DNA from: Haloarcula pellucida
Lineage (GTDB): Archaea; Halobacteriota; Halobacteria; Halobacteriales; Haloarculaceae
Assembly: GCF_014647235.1 (NCBI RefSeq)
Contig: NZ_BMOU01000004.1
Coordinates: forward strand, 396,541-460,540
Direction of reading: 5' to 3'
DNA: 64,000 nt
The notes under the pieces were generated by a model, which saw nothing but the letters and a program-made list of their open reading frames with translations, did no database searches and was not told the DNA's origin. Below, one piece after another: positions 52,708-60,657 of this stretch; positions within the stretch are counted from its first letter, which is position 1, and each line of letters opens with the position of its first letter. A program made the translations under genes and the position numbers.

Positions 52708-52915
52708 TCACGGCGGTGCCGTCGCGTCGACGGCCCGGTCGAGAAACGCCGGGTCGTAGGCCCCCCTCGACGTGGGTCACGTGCCAGAGGCCCGACGACC
52801 GAATGTCGGGGCTCCTGCTGTGATGGCCGAGCCAGTCGTCGGCGCGAGCCATCGTGTACCCGAGCTCGGCCAGCTGTCTCAAGTCTCTTTCCCACCTGCG
52901 AGTGCCGCACCAACC
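52708..52915 (-). pseudogene. Decayed C-terminal fragment of a GIY-YIG-like gene (relative of 41834-42544)
   Basis: A minus-strand frame reads R-A-D-D-W-L-G-H-H-S-R-S then S-S-G-L-W-H-V-T-H-V-E-G, which matches the C-terminal block of the 41834-42544 product (R-S-D-D-W-L-G-Q-Y-S-R-S). A run of six C (52761-52766) then breaks the frame; with five, it would continue A-Y-D-P-A-F-L-D and stop at 52708. Over 36 aligned positions, about 26 are identical by my count. No upstream N-terminal part is recognisable. Confidence 0.72.
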
Positions 52916-52946
52916 GCTTTGAGGGAGGCCGCCGTAGAGTCGCCGT

Positions 52947-53102
52947 ATGTCTCTCATCCAGTACTACGACGAGATAGAGCCCGTGACGATGCTCGTCGTC
53001 GGCTTCGTCTTGTTCGTCATCCCCGAACCGGCCACCTCCGCACTCGGCGCTGGCCTCATGTTGCTCGGGAGCGCGTGGTGGTTCTACGAGTGGCAGCGGT
53101 GA
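52947..53102 (+). CDS. Small membrane protein, 51 aa
   Basis: ATG 52947 to TGA 53102. An acidic start (M-S-L-I-Q-Y-Y-D-E-I-E-P) is followed by two hydrophobic helices (about 13-28 and 32-47) with a proline turn, ending W-W-F-Y-E-W-Q-R. Codon use is typical. It stops where the convergent deaminase gene ends. Function unknown. Confidence 0.65.
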   Translation: MSLIQYYDEIEPVTMLVVGFVLFVIPEPATSALGAGLMLLGSAWWFYEWQR

Positions 53103-53564
53103 CTACCAGTCGAACGCCTCGTGTATCGCCCGCCCCTCCTCGTGTAAGACCGGACCGACCACCTCGGTGACGCCGGCCAGAATCGCCGCCGACTGGACGG
53201 GCGCGCTCTGGTCCGTGAAGTCGCCGATGTCCCGGCCGCCGACGCTGTAGACGACCCGACCGAGACCGGCGTGGCGGATGCCGCCGGCACACATCGGACA
53301 CGGTTCCGTGCTGGTGTACATGACCGTCTCGGCGCGTTCCTCGGGCGACAACTCGCGACGGGCCCGCATCGCGAGGTCGAGTTCGGGGTGGCGTCGCACG
53401 TCCTCCTCGGAGACGACGCGGTTCGACGCCGCCATCACTATCCGGTCGTCCCTGACGAGGACGGACCCGAACGGCCGGTCCCCGCGGTCGGCCGCCTCGC
53501 GGGCGAGTTCGAGCGCCCGACGCATGTGCGTCTCGTGGTCGAATTCGTCGAACGAGTCTCTCAT
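53103..53564 (-). CDS. Nucleoside/guanine deaminase-like protein (CDA fold)
   Basis: A 153-aa zinc deaminase. The zinc site is E-P-C-P-M-C-A-G-G (P-C-x-x-C) near residue 80, with the first His in R-R-H-P-E-L-D near 51, where the usual H-A-E is H-P-E. The glutamate remains in place. The family includes guanine, cytosine and tRNA adenosine deaminases; the closest match by pattern is the guanine deaminase type. ATG 53564 begins MRDSFDEFD. Confidence 0.88.
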   Translation of the reverse strand: MRDSFDEFDHETHMRRALELAREAADRGDRPFGSVLVRDDRIVMAASNRVVSEEDVRRHPELDLAMRARRELSPEERAETVMYTSTEPCPMCAGGIRHAGLGRVVYSVGGRDIGDFTDQSAPVQSAAILAGVTEVVGPVLHEEGRAIHEAFDW

Positions 53565-53749
53565 ACCCGCTGGTCGACCCACAGGCGGGTAAATCGACCG
53601 CCTTCGACGGCGAGACCGTCGAGTTGGTCGGTACGTTCGCCGTGCGGGACCGCCGTGTCAGCCGACGGCACATAGACGAGGGAGAAATCGTCGGTCGGTG
53701 AACGCGTCTGGTACCGCAAACGCGACGACCGACACCGACGCTGCGGCGC

Positions 53750-54277
53750 TCACTCCGGCGGTTCGACCGGGGCCTCGACCTGTGCGATGTCGAGGATGAG
53801 CGTGTTCTGGGTGTCGTCGATGGCGACGATGGTCCCCGCGACGACGAGGTTGTGCTTCGGCGTCGGCCCGGCCGCGACGGCCTGGCCGACGGAGAACTGG
53901 CCGACGGACTGCTGGAGGTGCAGTTGGGCGCGGCACTCCTCGGGGTGGTTGACGGTGGTAAACCGTATCCCATCGACGGTGACGTCGAGTCGCTCGAAGT
54001 CACGGGCCACGGTGAGCGACTCCGTCTCGGCGCCGGGGTCCCGACCGAGCGCCGCGTAGGCCTGTTCGGTCGGGACGTAGCCGCCTTCCGGACCGGAGTG
54101 GCCTTCGACGAGGCCGAGTTGGGCGAGGCTCTGCATCTGGTTCTGGACGGTGCCCAGACTCCGGTCGACGTCGTCGGCGATGGTCTGGCCTTTCACCGGC
54201 CCGTCGGCGGAGCGGTGGTGGTTGACCAGTGCAGTCAGCGTCTGCTCCTGACTGGTGGTCAGGTCGATCTGGACCAT
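53750..54277 (-). CDS. Winged-helix transcriptional regulator with C-terminal beta domain
   Basis: A 175-aa protein. The N-terminal domain (Q-E-Q-T-L-T-A-L-V-N-H, then G-Q-T-I-A-D-D-V-D-R-S-L-G-T-V-Q-N-Q-M) is a winged helix like the Rrf2 or TrmB type. Residues about 85-170 look like a beta-rich ligand or oligomerisation domain. No Cys cluster is present, so a metal-sensing role is unlikely. It is upstream of the E1-alpha gene but on the same strand, 3' of it; the target is unknown. Confidence 0.78.
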   Translation of the reverse strand: MVQIDLTTSQEQTLTALVNHHRSADGPVKGQTIADDVDRSLGTVQNQMQSLAQLGLVEGHSGPEGGYVPTEQAYAALGRDPGAETESLTVARDFERLDVTVDGIRFTTVNHPEECRAQLHLQQSVGQFSVGQAVAAGPTPKHNLVVAGTIVAIDDTQNTLILDIAQVEAPVEPPE

Positions 54278-54373
54278 ACTGGCCCTACCACAACCACGCT
54301 CATGTATGTGTGGATACGCGCACGATTGGCGACCGGTCCGCCCGCCGTCCCTCGAATCCACGCGGGCGTGTGG

Positions 54374-55483
54374 TCATTCGTCCAGCAAGGCGTCGTCGCC
54401 GTGGCGCCCACGAAGGTCGGTCAGGTACTCGCGCTGTGCGTCGAGTTCGTCGGTCGACTCGGCGTAGACGTCGGCAAAGAGGTCCGTCGGGTCCGCCGCC
54501 ACGTCCTCGGCCCGGTCGACGATGTCGGCCAACTCGTCGTCTATCGCCTCGTTCATCGCGTCGAGGCGCTCCTGGTCCAGCAGGCCACGGTCCCAGAGGA
54601 ACGCGCCGAACCGGGCCAGCGGGTCCCGGTCGCGCCACTCCTCGACTTCCGCCTCGTCGCGGTACACCTCCGGGTCGTCGGCAGTGGTGTGGGCGCCGAA
54701 GCGGTACTGGACCGCCTCTATCAGCGTCGGCCGGGGTTCGTCCTCGGCCGGGTCCAGCGCCCGCTCGCGGGCCGCCTTCGTGACGACGTAGGTGGCCAGC
54801 GGGTCCATCCCGTCGACCTGCACGCCGTCGAAGCCGTAGGCGTTCGCCTTCTGGGCGATGGTGGCGCTGGCCGTCTGGCGCTCTCTGGGCACCGAGATGG
54901 CCCACTGGTTGTTGTTACAGACGAAGACGGTCGGGGTGTCGAACACGCCGGCGAAGTTCATCGCCTCGTGGAAGTCACCCTCCGAGGTGGCGCCGTCACC
55001 GAAGTGGACCACGCCGACCTGCTCGTCGCCGTCGCGTTTGGCCGCCCACGACCACCCGACTGCGTGGGGGATGTGGGCCGCGATGGAGATGTTCAGCGGG
55101 AAGACGTTCACGTCGGCGAGCGCGGCGTTGCCCCGTTCGTAGCCCATCCAGTACAGCAGATACTCCCACGGGAGGCCGCGGGCGACCAGCGCCCCGTGTT
55201 CACGGTACTGATAGAACAGCGTGTCAGTGTCGGCCAGCGCGTACGTCGACCCGACCTGTGCCCCCTCTTGGCCGGCCAGCGAGGAGTACGTCCCCAGTCG
55301 GCCCTGCCGCTGGAGGCTTATCATGCGCTCGTCGAACCGACGGGCAAACCGCATGTCCCGGTACATCTCGACGAGTTCCGCGTCGTCGAGGTCCGGGAGG
55401 AGGTCCGGCGCGACTACCTCGCCGTCGGGGTCTAGCACCTGCACGCGGTCGTCGGGGGCCCGGTCGAGCACGTCGGCTGACAT
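54374..55483 (-). CDS. Pyruvate/2-oxoacid dehydrogenase E1 component alpha subunit
   Basis: A 369-aa thiamine-diphosphate enzyme subunit. The ThDP motif H-F-G-D-G-A-T-S-E-G-D near residues 159-169 and N-N-N-Q-W-A-I-S near 190 (G-D-G ... N-N) are complete, as is the start H-G-A-L-V-A-R-G loop near 95. It would decarboxylate a 2-oxoacid with a beta subunit, E2 and E3. None of these genes is adjacent, so this is a lone subunit or the partner lies elsewhere. Confidence 0.9.
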   Translation of the reverse strand: MSADVLDRAPDDRVQVLDPDGEVVAPDLLPDLDDAELVEMYRDMRFARRFDERMISLQRQGRLGTYSSLAGQEGAQVGSTYALADTDTLFYQYREHGALVARGLPWEYLLYWMGYERGNAALADVNVFPLNISIAAHIPHAVGWSWAAKRDGDEQVGVVHFGDGATSEGDFHEAMNFAGVFDTPTVFVCNNNQWAISVPRERQTASATIAQKANAYGFDGVQVDGMDPLATYVVTKAARERALDPAEDEPRPTLIEAVQYRFGAHTTADDPEVYRDEAEVEEWRDRDPLARFGAFLWDRGLLDQERLDAMNEAIDDELADIVDRAEDVAADPTDLFADVYAESTDELDAQREYLTDLRGRHGDDALLDE

Positions 55484-55534
55484 CCTGTCGGGACAATCGG
55501 CGCAGACCGAGAAAAAGGTGTGTCCGAGGGCGCG

Positions 55535-56191
55535 TCAGCCCACCCACTCTCGAACCTGCCGGAGCGCGTCGGTCTGGTGGTCGGGCATCACTTCGAGGAC
55601 GACGCGCCCGTCGAAGTGGGCGTCGAGGAGTCGGGCGGTGCGTTCGAGGGGCACCGCCCCGGCACCGACCGGGAGGCCGTCCTCGGTCGGCGTCGCGTCG
55701 TTGAAGTGGACCACGCGAACCCGGTCGCCGTCGGCTCGGAGGAGGTCCGTCAGGCCGTCGAGGTAGTCGGGTTGAGACATGAACAGGTGTGCCGTGTCCA
55801 GCACGAGGTCGTGGCCCCGGTCTAGCACGAGATTCCGGAGGTGGAACGTGCTCGCGCCGGGGTTGTTCTCGTAGCCGTACGGGGCGTCGAAGTCGTACCC
55901 CTCCAGCGTGTCGACGTGCGTGTGCTGGGCGTACTGGCTGTGGACGACGAGGTAGGCGTCGAGGCGGGCGGCCAGCGCGTCGCTCCGGCGGAACGGCTCG
56001 GCGTCGTCCGGGCGGGCGTGGAGCGTGTGCACCGTGGCGGCGTCGACGGGCGCGGCCTCGACCGCCGCGGCCGTCGCCGCCACGTCCGCCAAGTCGGCGG
56101 GGCGGAGGTGGAGTTCGACGCTGTCGAAGCCACGGTCGGCCGCGGCGTCGAGCGAGTTCGGGTCCGGCGGGCACTTGCCGACGAGGTCCAT
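55535..56191 (-). CDS. TIM-barrel sugar isomerase/endonuclease IV-like protein
   Basis: A 218-aa protein of the xylose-isomerase-like superfamily. F-D-S-V-E-L-H near residue 22, E-N-N-P-G-A near 106, D-T-A-H-L-F near 132 and V-H-F-N-D near 161 sit where metal ligands usually lie. It starts without a Met-rich leader and is shorter than most members. Substrate unknown. Confidence 0.82.
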   Translation of the reverse strand: MDLVGKCPPDPNSLDAAADRGFDSVELHLRPADLADVAATAAAVEAAPVDAATVHTLHARPDDAEPFRRSDALAARLDAYLVVHSQYAQHTHVDTLEGYDFDAPYGYENNPGASTFHLRNLVLDRGHDLVLDTAHLFMSQPDYLDGLTDLLRADGDRVRVVHFNDATPTEDGLPVGAGAVPLERTARLLDAHFDGRVVLEVMPDHQTDALRQVREWVG

Positions 56192-56342
56192 CGCGTCGAG
56201 CTACGCCGCCCGGCACCTAAAACTCGGTCCCGGGTGCCCACCGACCCGAGCGCACGCCGTCCTCCTGTTCGGCTGAGTCCGGCGAGACGGCCCGGCGAAC
56301 GGTCTGTTCTGCGGACTCACACCGCGTTTCCGGAGAACACGG

Positions 56343-56352
56343 GGGTTAAGTA
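56343..56352 (+). promoter_or_regulatory. TATA-like box of the ThiB gene
   Basis: GGGTTAAGTA lies about 24-33 nt before ATG 56376, consistent with a leaderless operon start. I found no thi-box (TPP) riboswitch signature in the spacer. Confidence 0.55.
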
Positions 56353-56375
56353 CCACTGGGTGTGACCACGCCGTA

Positions 56376-57443
56376 ATGGAGAGACGCAGTTTCCTCGCGG
56401 CGGCCGGCGCGACGGTCGCGACGTCGCTGGCAGGGTGTAGCGGTATCGGGACCACGGGCGAGACGAGTACCGAGAGCAAGCAGACGCTCGTCGTCGGCAC
56501 CTACAGCCCGTTCATCGACGCGCCCTCCTCCAGCCCTGGTGCGTGGCTCAAAGAGCAGTTCGAGAGCGAGTTCGACGCCCGACTGGTGTGGCAGACGCCG
56601 AGCAACGAACTCAACCACTACATCGAGCGCAAGAAAGCCGGCGTCGACGTCGAGGCCGACCTCTACGTGGGGCTCAACGCCGACGACCTCGTTCGCGTCG
56701 ACGAGACGCTCGACGAGTCGCTGTTCGCCGACGCCGGCGGCGTGAGCGGACAGGGTGACATAAAAGACGGCCTCACGTTCGACCCGGAGGGTCGCGCGGT
56801 TCCGTTCGACACCGGCTACGTCAGCCTCGTCTTCGACGGCACGGCGACGACGGCCCCGGAGAGCTTCGAGGGGCTACTGGCCGAGGACCACGCCGGCGAC
56901 CTCATCACGCAGAACCCGAGCAGTTCCGACACCGGCCGCGCGTTCATGCTCCACACCGTCAAGCAGTTCGGCGCCGACGGCTACCTCGACTACTGGGCCG
57001 ACCTCCAGGACAACGACGTCCGCGTGCTGGGGTCGTGGGACGACTCGTACAGCGCGTGGTCGGAGGGCGAGGCCCCCATCGTCACCTCCTACTCCACCGA
57101 CCGGGTGTACGCCAACCGCTACGACCAGAATCTGAAGAAACACCGTATTCGCTTCCTGAACGACCAGGGATACGCCAACCCCGAGGGGATGGCCGTCTTC
57201 GAGAACGCGAACGAACCCGACCTCGCTCGCGAGTTCATGCAGTTCCTCCTGCGTCCCGAGGTACAGGGCGAAATCGCGGTGCGGAACGTTTCGTTCCCGG
57301 CGACGACAGACGCCAAGTTGCCCAGCGACTACGCGGAGTTCGCGCTGGAACCGCCGGAACCGGTGACGTTCACCTACGACGAACTGCAGGGCTCGGTCAG
57401 CGGGTGGGTAGACGACTGGAGCCAGCAGTTCGCCCAGAACTGA
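56376..57443 (+). CDS. thiB: Thiamine-type ABC transporter substrate-binding lipoprotein
   Basis: A 355-aa extracellular solute-binding protein. A signal peptide with R-R-S-F-L-A-A-A-G (Tat-like twin Arg) ends in the lipobox L-A-G-C. The mature protein contains A-D-L-Y-V-G-L-N-A near residue 93, matching the ThiB D-V-V-L-G-L-D-N segment. It should capture thiamine or a phosphate ester. The next two genes supply permease and ATPase. Confidence 0.88.
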   Translation: MERRSFLAAAGATVATSLAGCSGIGTTGETSTESKQTLVVGTYSPFIDAPSSSPGAWLKEQFESEFDARLVWQTPSNELNHYIERKKAGVDVEADLYVGLNADDLVRVDETLDESLFADAGGVSGQGDIKDGLTFDPEGRAVPFDTGYVSLVFDGTATTAPESFEGLLAEDHAGDLITQNPSSSDTGRAFMLHTVKQFGADGYLDYWADLQDNDVRVLGSWDDSYSAWSEGEAPIVTSYSTDRVYANRYDQNLKKHRIRFLNDQGYANPEGMAVFENANEPDLAREFMQFLLRPEVQGEIAVRNVSFPATTDAKLPSDYAEFALEPPEPVTFTYDELQGSVSGWVDDWSQQFAQN

Positions 57444-57444
57444 C

Positions 57445-59262
57445 GTGCCCGACGCCGCCGACGGGACGGGGGCGGGCCGCAGGGCCGGAGAGAACCGGGT
57501 CCGCGCTCGCCTCGAACGGTACGTGCTCCCGGCGGTAGCCGTCGGGACGGTGGCGCTCTTGCTCGTCGTCTTCTACTACCCGGTGGCGACGGTGTTCGTC
57601 GACAGCGTCCTCGTCGAGGGGCAGGCGACACTCTCGGTGTTCGTCAGCATCCTCACCGACCCGTTCTACGTCGGTGACCTCGCGGGGCTGGCGGCGGGCG
57701 AGTCGCCGCTGGCCGTGCTCGGAGACCTGCTATCGGCGGACCGGCGACTCGGCGTCGTCGGGTTCACCGCGTATCAGGCGGCGCTCTCCTCGGTGGCGAG
57801 CGTCGTCCTCGGACTGCCGGCGGCGTACCTGCTGGCCCGCTACGAGTTCCCCGGCCGGCGGACCCTGCGCTCGCTGACCATCCTGCCGTTCGTCCTCCCC
57901 TCCATCATGGTCGCGGTGGGATTCGTCGCCACGTTCGGCCAGAGCGGAACGCTGAACGCCGTGCTGGGCGCACTCGGCCTCGGGGCGGTCGACCTGCTGT
58001 TCACGCTGGAGGCCGTGATAATCGCCCACGCGTTCTACAACGCGCCGCTGGTCGCCCGCGTGACGACGGCGGCGTGGGAGTCCGTCGACGCCAGCGCCGT
58101 CGAGACGGCCCGGAGTCTGGGGGCGAGTCCGCGCCGGGCGTTTCTGGACGTGGTCGCGCCGCAACTGTACCCCTCGGTGCTGATGGGCGCGGCGCTTACC
58201 TTCGTGTTCACGTTCGGCACGTTCCCCATCGTCCTCGCGCTGGGCGGGTTCCAACTCGCGACGGTCGAAGTGTTCGTCTATCAGTTGCTACGGGACTTCG
58301 AGTACGCCGAGGCCGCCGCGCTCGCTATCGTCGAACTGGTCATCTCGCTCGGACTGCTGTACGCCTACCTCCGGTACGAGGCGCGCCACAGCGCCCGGTC
58401 GCGCGGCATCCGACCGCTCCCGCGGCGGCCGCTTCGTCCGCCGTCACGCTCGCTCGGTGATCTGCTCCCGCGGGCGGGCCTCGCGGCGTACGGCGTCGTC
58501 GCCCTGACCGTCTTCGTCGCCCCCATCGCCAGCATGGTGTACGCGAGCGTGAGCGGGCCGGACGGCCTGACGCTGGCCCACTACGAGTTCCTCGTCCGGC
58601 GACAGGCGACGGCTGCGGCCTTTCAGGTGACGCCGTGGGACGCCGTTCGCAACTCGCTCGCCTTCGGCGTCGGGTCGCTCATGCTGGCTCTGCCGATGGG
58701 CGTCGTCGTCGCCGTCCTCACCACCCGCGAGTACCGCGGGCGGAAACTCGTCGACGCCGTCGGGATGGCGCCGCTCGCGGTGTCGAGCATCGTCGTCGGC
58801 ATCGGCCTGTTGCGAGGGCTGGTGTTCGGCGTCGAAATCGGTGGCACGCGCCTCGCCGTCGGCGGCGCCGTCGCCATCGTCGCCGCCCACGCCGTCTCCG
58901 GGTACCCGTTCGTCGTCCGCACCGTCGCCCCCGGACTGGAGAGCGTAGACCAGTCGCTGGTCGAGTCCGCACGGGCGCTCGGCGCGCCCCGCGCACGGGT
59001 GCTCACGGACGTGGAGTTGCCGCTGGTGTGGCCGGCCGTCGTCGCCGGCGCCGCCTTCGCCTTCGCCATCTCGGTGGGCGAGTTCTCCGCCACGGTGGTG
59101 CTGGCGACCGGCACCGACCAGTTCACGATGCCCGTCGCCATCGAGCGGTTCATCGGCCGCCGACTCGGCCCCGCGACGGCGATGGGCGTCGTCTTGCTCG
59201 TCGTGACGGCCGGCAGTTTCGTCGTCATCGACCGACTGGGAGGTGCCGAGGGTGGCTTCTGA
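57445..59262 (+). CDS. ABC transporter permease, fused two-domain (thiamine/iron type)
   Basis: A 605-aa protein with about 12 transmembrane helices and two EAA-type cytoplasmic loops: S-A-V-E-T-A-R-S-L-G-A near residue 216 and S-L-V-E-S-A-R-A-L-G-A near 505. These bind the ATPase, so the two permease halves are fused as in ThiP and FbpB. It starts with GTG 57445, 1 bp after the ThiB stop. It moves the ThiB ligand inward. Confidence 0.92.
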   Translation: MPDAADGTGAGRRAGENRVRARLERYVLPAVAVGTVALLLVVFYYPVATVFVDSVLVEGQATLSVFVSILTDPFYVGDLAGLAAGESPLAVLGDLLSADRRLGVVGFTAYQAALSSVASVVLGLPAAYLLARYEFPGRRTLRSLTILPFVLPSIMVAVGFVATFGQSGTLNAVLGALGLGAVDLLFTLEAVIIAHAFYNAPLVARVTTAAWESVDASAVETARSLGASPRRAFLDVVAPQLYPSVLMGAALTFVFTFGTFPIVLALGGFQLATVEVFVYQLLRDFEYAEAAALAIVELVISLGLLYAYLRYEARHSARSRGIRPLPRRPLRPPSRSLGDLLPRAGLAAYGVVALTVFVAPIASMVYASVSGPDGLTLAHYEFLVRRQATAAAFQVTPWDAVRNSLAFGVGSLMLALPMGVVVAVLTTREYRGRKLVDAVGMAPLAVSSIVVGIGLLRGLVFGVEIGGTRLAVGGAVAIVAAHAVSGYPFVVRTVAPGLESVDQSLVESARALGAPRARVLTDVELPLVWPAVVAGAAFAFAISVGEFSATVVLATGTDQFTMPVAIERFIGRRLGPATAMGVVLLVVTAGSFVVIDRLGGAEGGF

Positions 59263-60325
59263 GACGCCGGCGGTCGCGCTCGACGGCGTCACCCGACGCT
59301 ACGGCGACACCACCGCGCTGAAAGGCGTCTCGCTGTCGGTCCGGGAGGGCGAGTTCTTCACGCTCGTCGGTCCCTCTGGCTGTGGCAAGACGACGACGCT
59401 CCGCCTGCTCGCGGGGTTCGAGACGCCGACGCACGGCACCGTCAGGTTCGACGGTGAGAGCGTCGCCGGCGTCCCGCCGGAGGCCCGCGACGTGGGCGTC
59501 GTCTTCCAGAACTACGCCCTCTTTCCGCACATGAGCGTCGGCGAGAACGTCGCTTACGGCCTGCGCTTTACCGACCCGCCCGGTGGCGTCTCGCGGGACG
59601 AACGGGTGTCGACCCTGCTGGAACTGGTCGACCTCGCCGGGGCCGAAGAGCGCGACCCCGACACGCTCTCGGGCGGGCAACAGCAGCGCGTCGCGATGGC
59701 CCGGGCGCTCGCACCCGGGCCGGACCTACTCCTGCTGGACGAACCGATGAGCGCGCTGGACGCGAAACTCCGCGAGCGCCTGCGCGTGCAGGTCCGCGAG
59801 ATTCAGCGGGAACTCGGCATCACGACGGTGTACGTCACCCACGATCAGGAGGAGGCGCTGGCCGTCTCCGACCGCGTGGCGGTCGTCCGCGACGGGCATA
59901 TCGAACAGGTGGGGACACCACGGGAGATATACCGCGAGCCGGCTACCCGCTTTGTCGCGTCGTTTATCGGCGACAACAACGTCCTCTCTGGCGAGGTGAC
60001 CGACGTGGGCGTGGGAGCAGATGGCCCTGCCGCGACCGTCGACGTCGGCGGCGAATCGCTCGGCGTCGGTCTCGACAGTCGTGACGGGGTCGCCGTCGGC
60101 GACCGCCTCACCTTCTGTCTTCGGCCCGAGCGCCTCTCGCTCTCCGGCGGCGAGACGACGCTCTCGGCGACGGTGACGAGTACGGAATTCCTCGGCGAGA
60201 CGACGCGTGCCCACCTCGACTGGGGCGGAGAGACGCTTCGATTACGGACTACCGATCCGCCGGACGGCGACGTCGTCGTCGGGTTCGACCCGGCAGACGC
60301 ACACGTCGTCGCCGTCGAGCGTTGA
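59252..60325 (+). CDS. ABC transporter ATP-binding protein (thiamine type)
   Basis: A 357-aa ATPase. Walker [10 protein letters not shown] is near residues 38-46, the signature L-S-G-G-Q-Q-Q-R near 138, Walker B L-L-L-L-D-E-P near 160 and the H-loop V-T-H-D near 195. A C-terminal TOBE domain follows from about 240. I chose GTG 59252 because an SD-like GGAGGTG at 59239-59245 precedes it; the longer frame starts at GTG 59243. It overlaps the permease gene by 11 bp. Confidence 0.92.
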   Translation: MASETPAVALDGVTRRYGDTTALKGVSLSVREGEFFTLVGPSGCGKTTTLRLLAGFETPTHGTVRFDGESVAGVPPEARDVGVVFQNYALFPHMSVGENVAYGLRFTDPPGGVSRDERVSTLLELVDLAGAEERDPDTLSGGQQQRVAMARALAPGPDLLLLDEPMSALDAKLRERLRVQVREIQRELGITTVYVTHDQEEALAVSDRVAVVRDGHIEQVGTPREIYREPATRFVASFIGDNNVLSGEVTDVGVGADGPAATVDVGGESLGVGLDSRDGVAVGDRLTFCLRPERLSLSGGETTLSATVTSTEFLGETTRAHLDWGGETLRLRTTDPPDGDVVVGFDPADAHVVAVER

Positions 60326-60326
60326 C

Positions 60327-60605
60327 TCAGTCTCCCAGCGAGGCGTCGGTCGGGTAGACGCGAACGACCCCCTCGTCGTGGACGGTCACCGGGTGGTCGG
60401 CGTACTCGAACTGGACGGCTAGCTCCGTCTCGGCGTCGTCGTAGAGGTCGGTGAGTGCATCGCTCGGGAGTGTCCTGTCGAGTGGTCGAAGCGTGGTCGG
60501 GTCGACCCCCTTCGCGTCGGCGACGGCCCGCGTCACGGCGACTGCCAGCGGCTCGTCGAGGTCGTCGACATCGCGACAGATCCGGGCCACGGTGTCGGGG
60601 AACAT
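60327..60605 (-). CDS. HalOD1 domain protein
   Basis: A 92-aa protein matching the haloarchaeal output domain 1: A-V-A-V-T-R-A-V-A-D-A-K-G-V-D-P-T-T-L near residue 20, D-A-L-T-D-L-Y near 50 and F-E-Y-A-D-H-P-V-T-V near 67. HalOD1 is thought to be a signalling output. ATG 60605 was preferred over a GTG at 60641. It sits 53 bp upstream of nothing on its strand and converges with the ATPase gene. Next to it is a bat-type regulator. Confidence 0.88.
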   Translation of the reverse strand: MFPDTVARICRDVDDLDEPLAVAVTRAVADAKGVDPTTLRPLDRTLPSDALTDLYDDAETELAVQFEYADHPVTVHDEGVVRVYPTDASLGD

Positions 60606-60657
60606 GGCTTCATGTACGCTTTCCAACCTGAAAGAGGCCACGGCTCATAAACTAGGG

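Noticed and set aside
56192..56375. A C-T-G-A-G string before the thiB gene as part of a TPP riboswitch
   Set aside because: The rest of the thi-box consensus is missing and the promoter is too close to the start.
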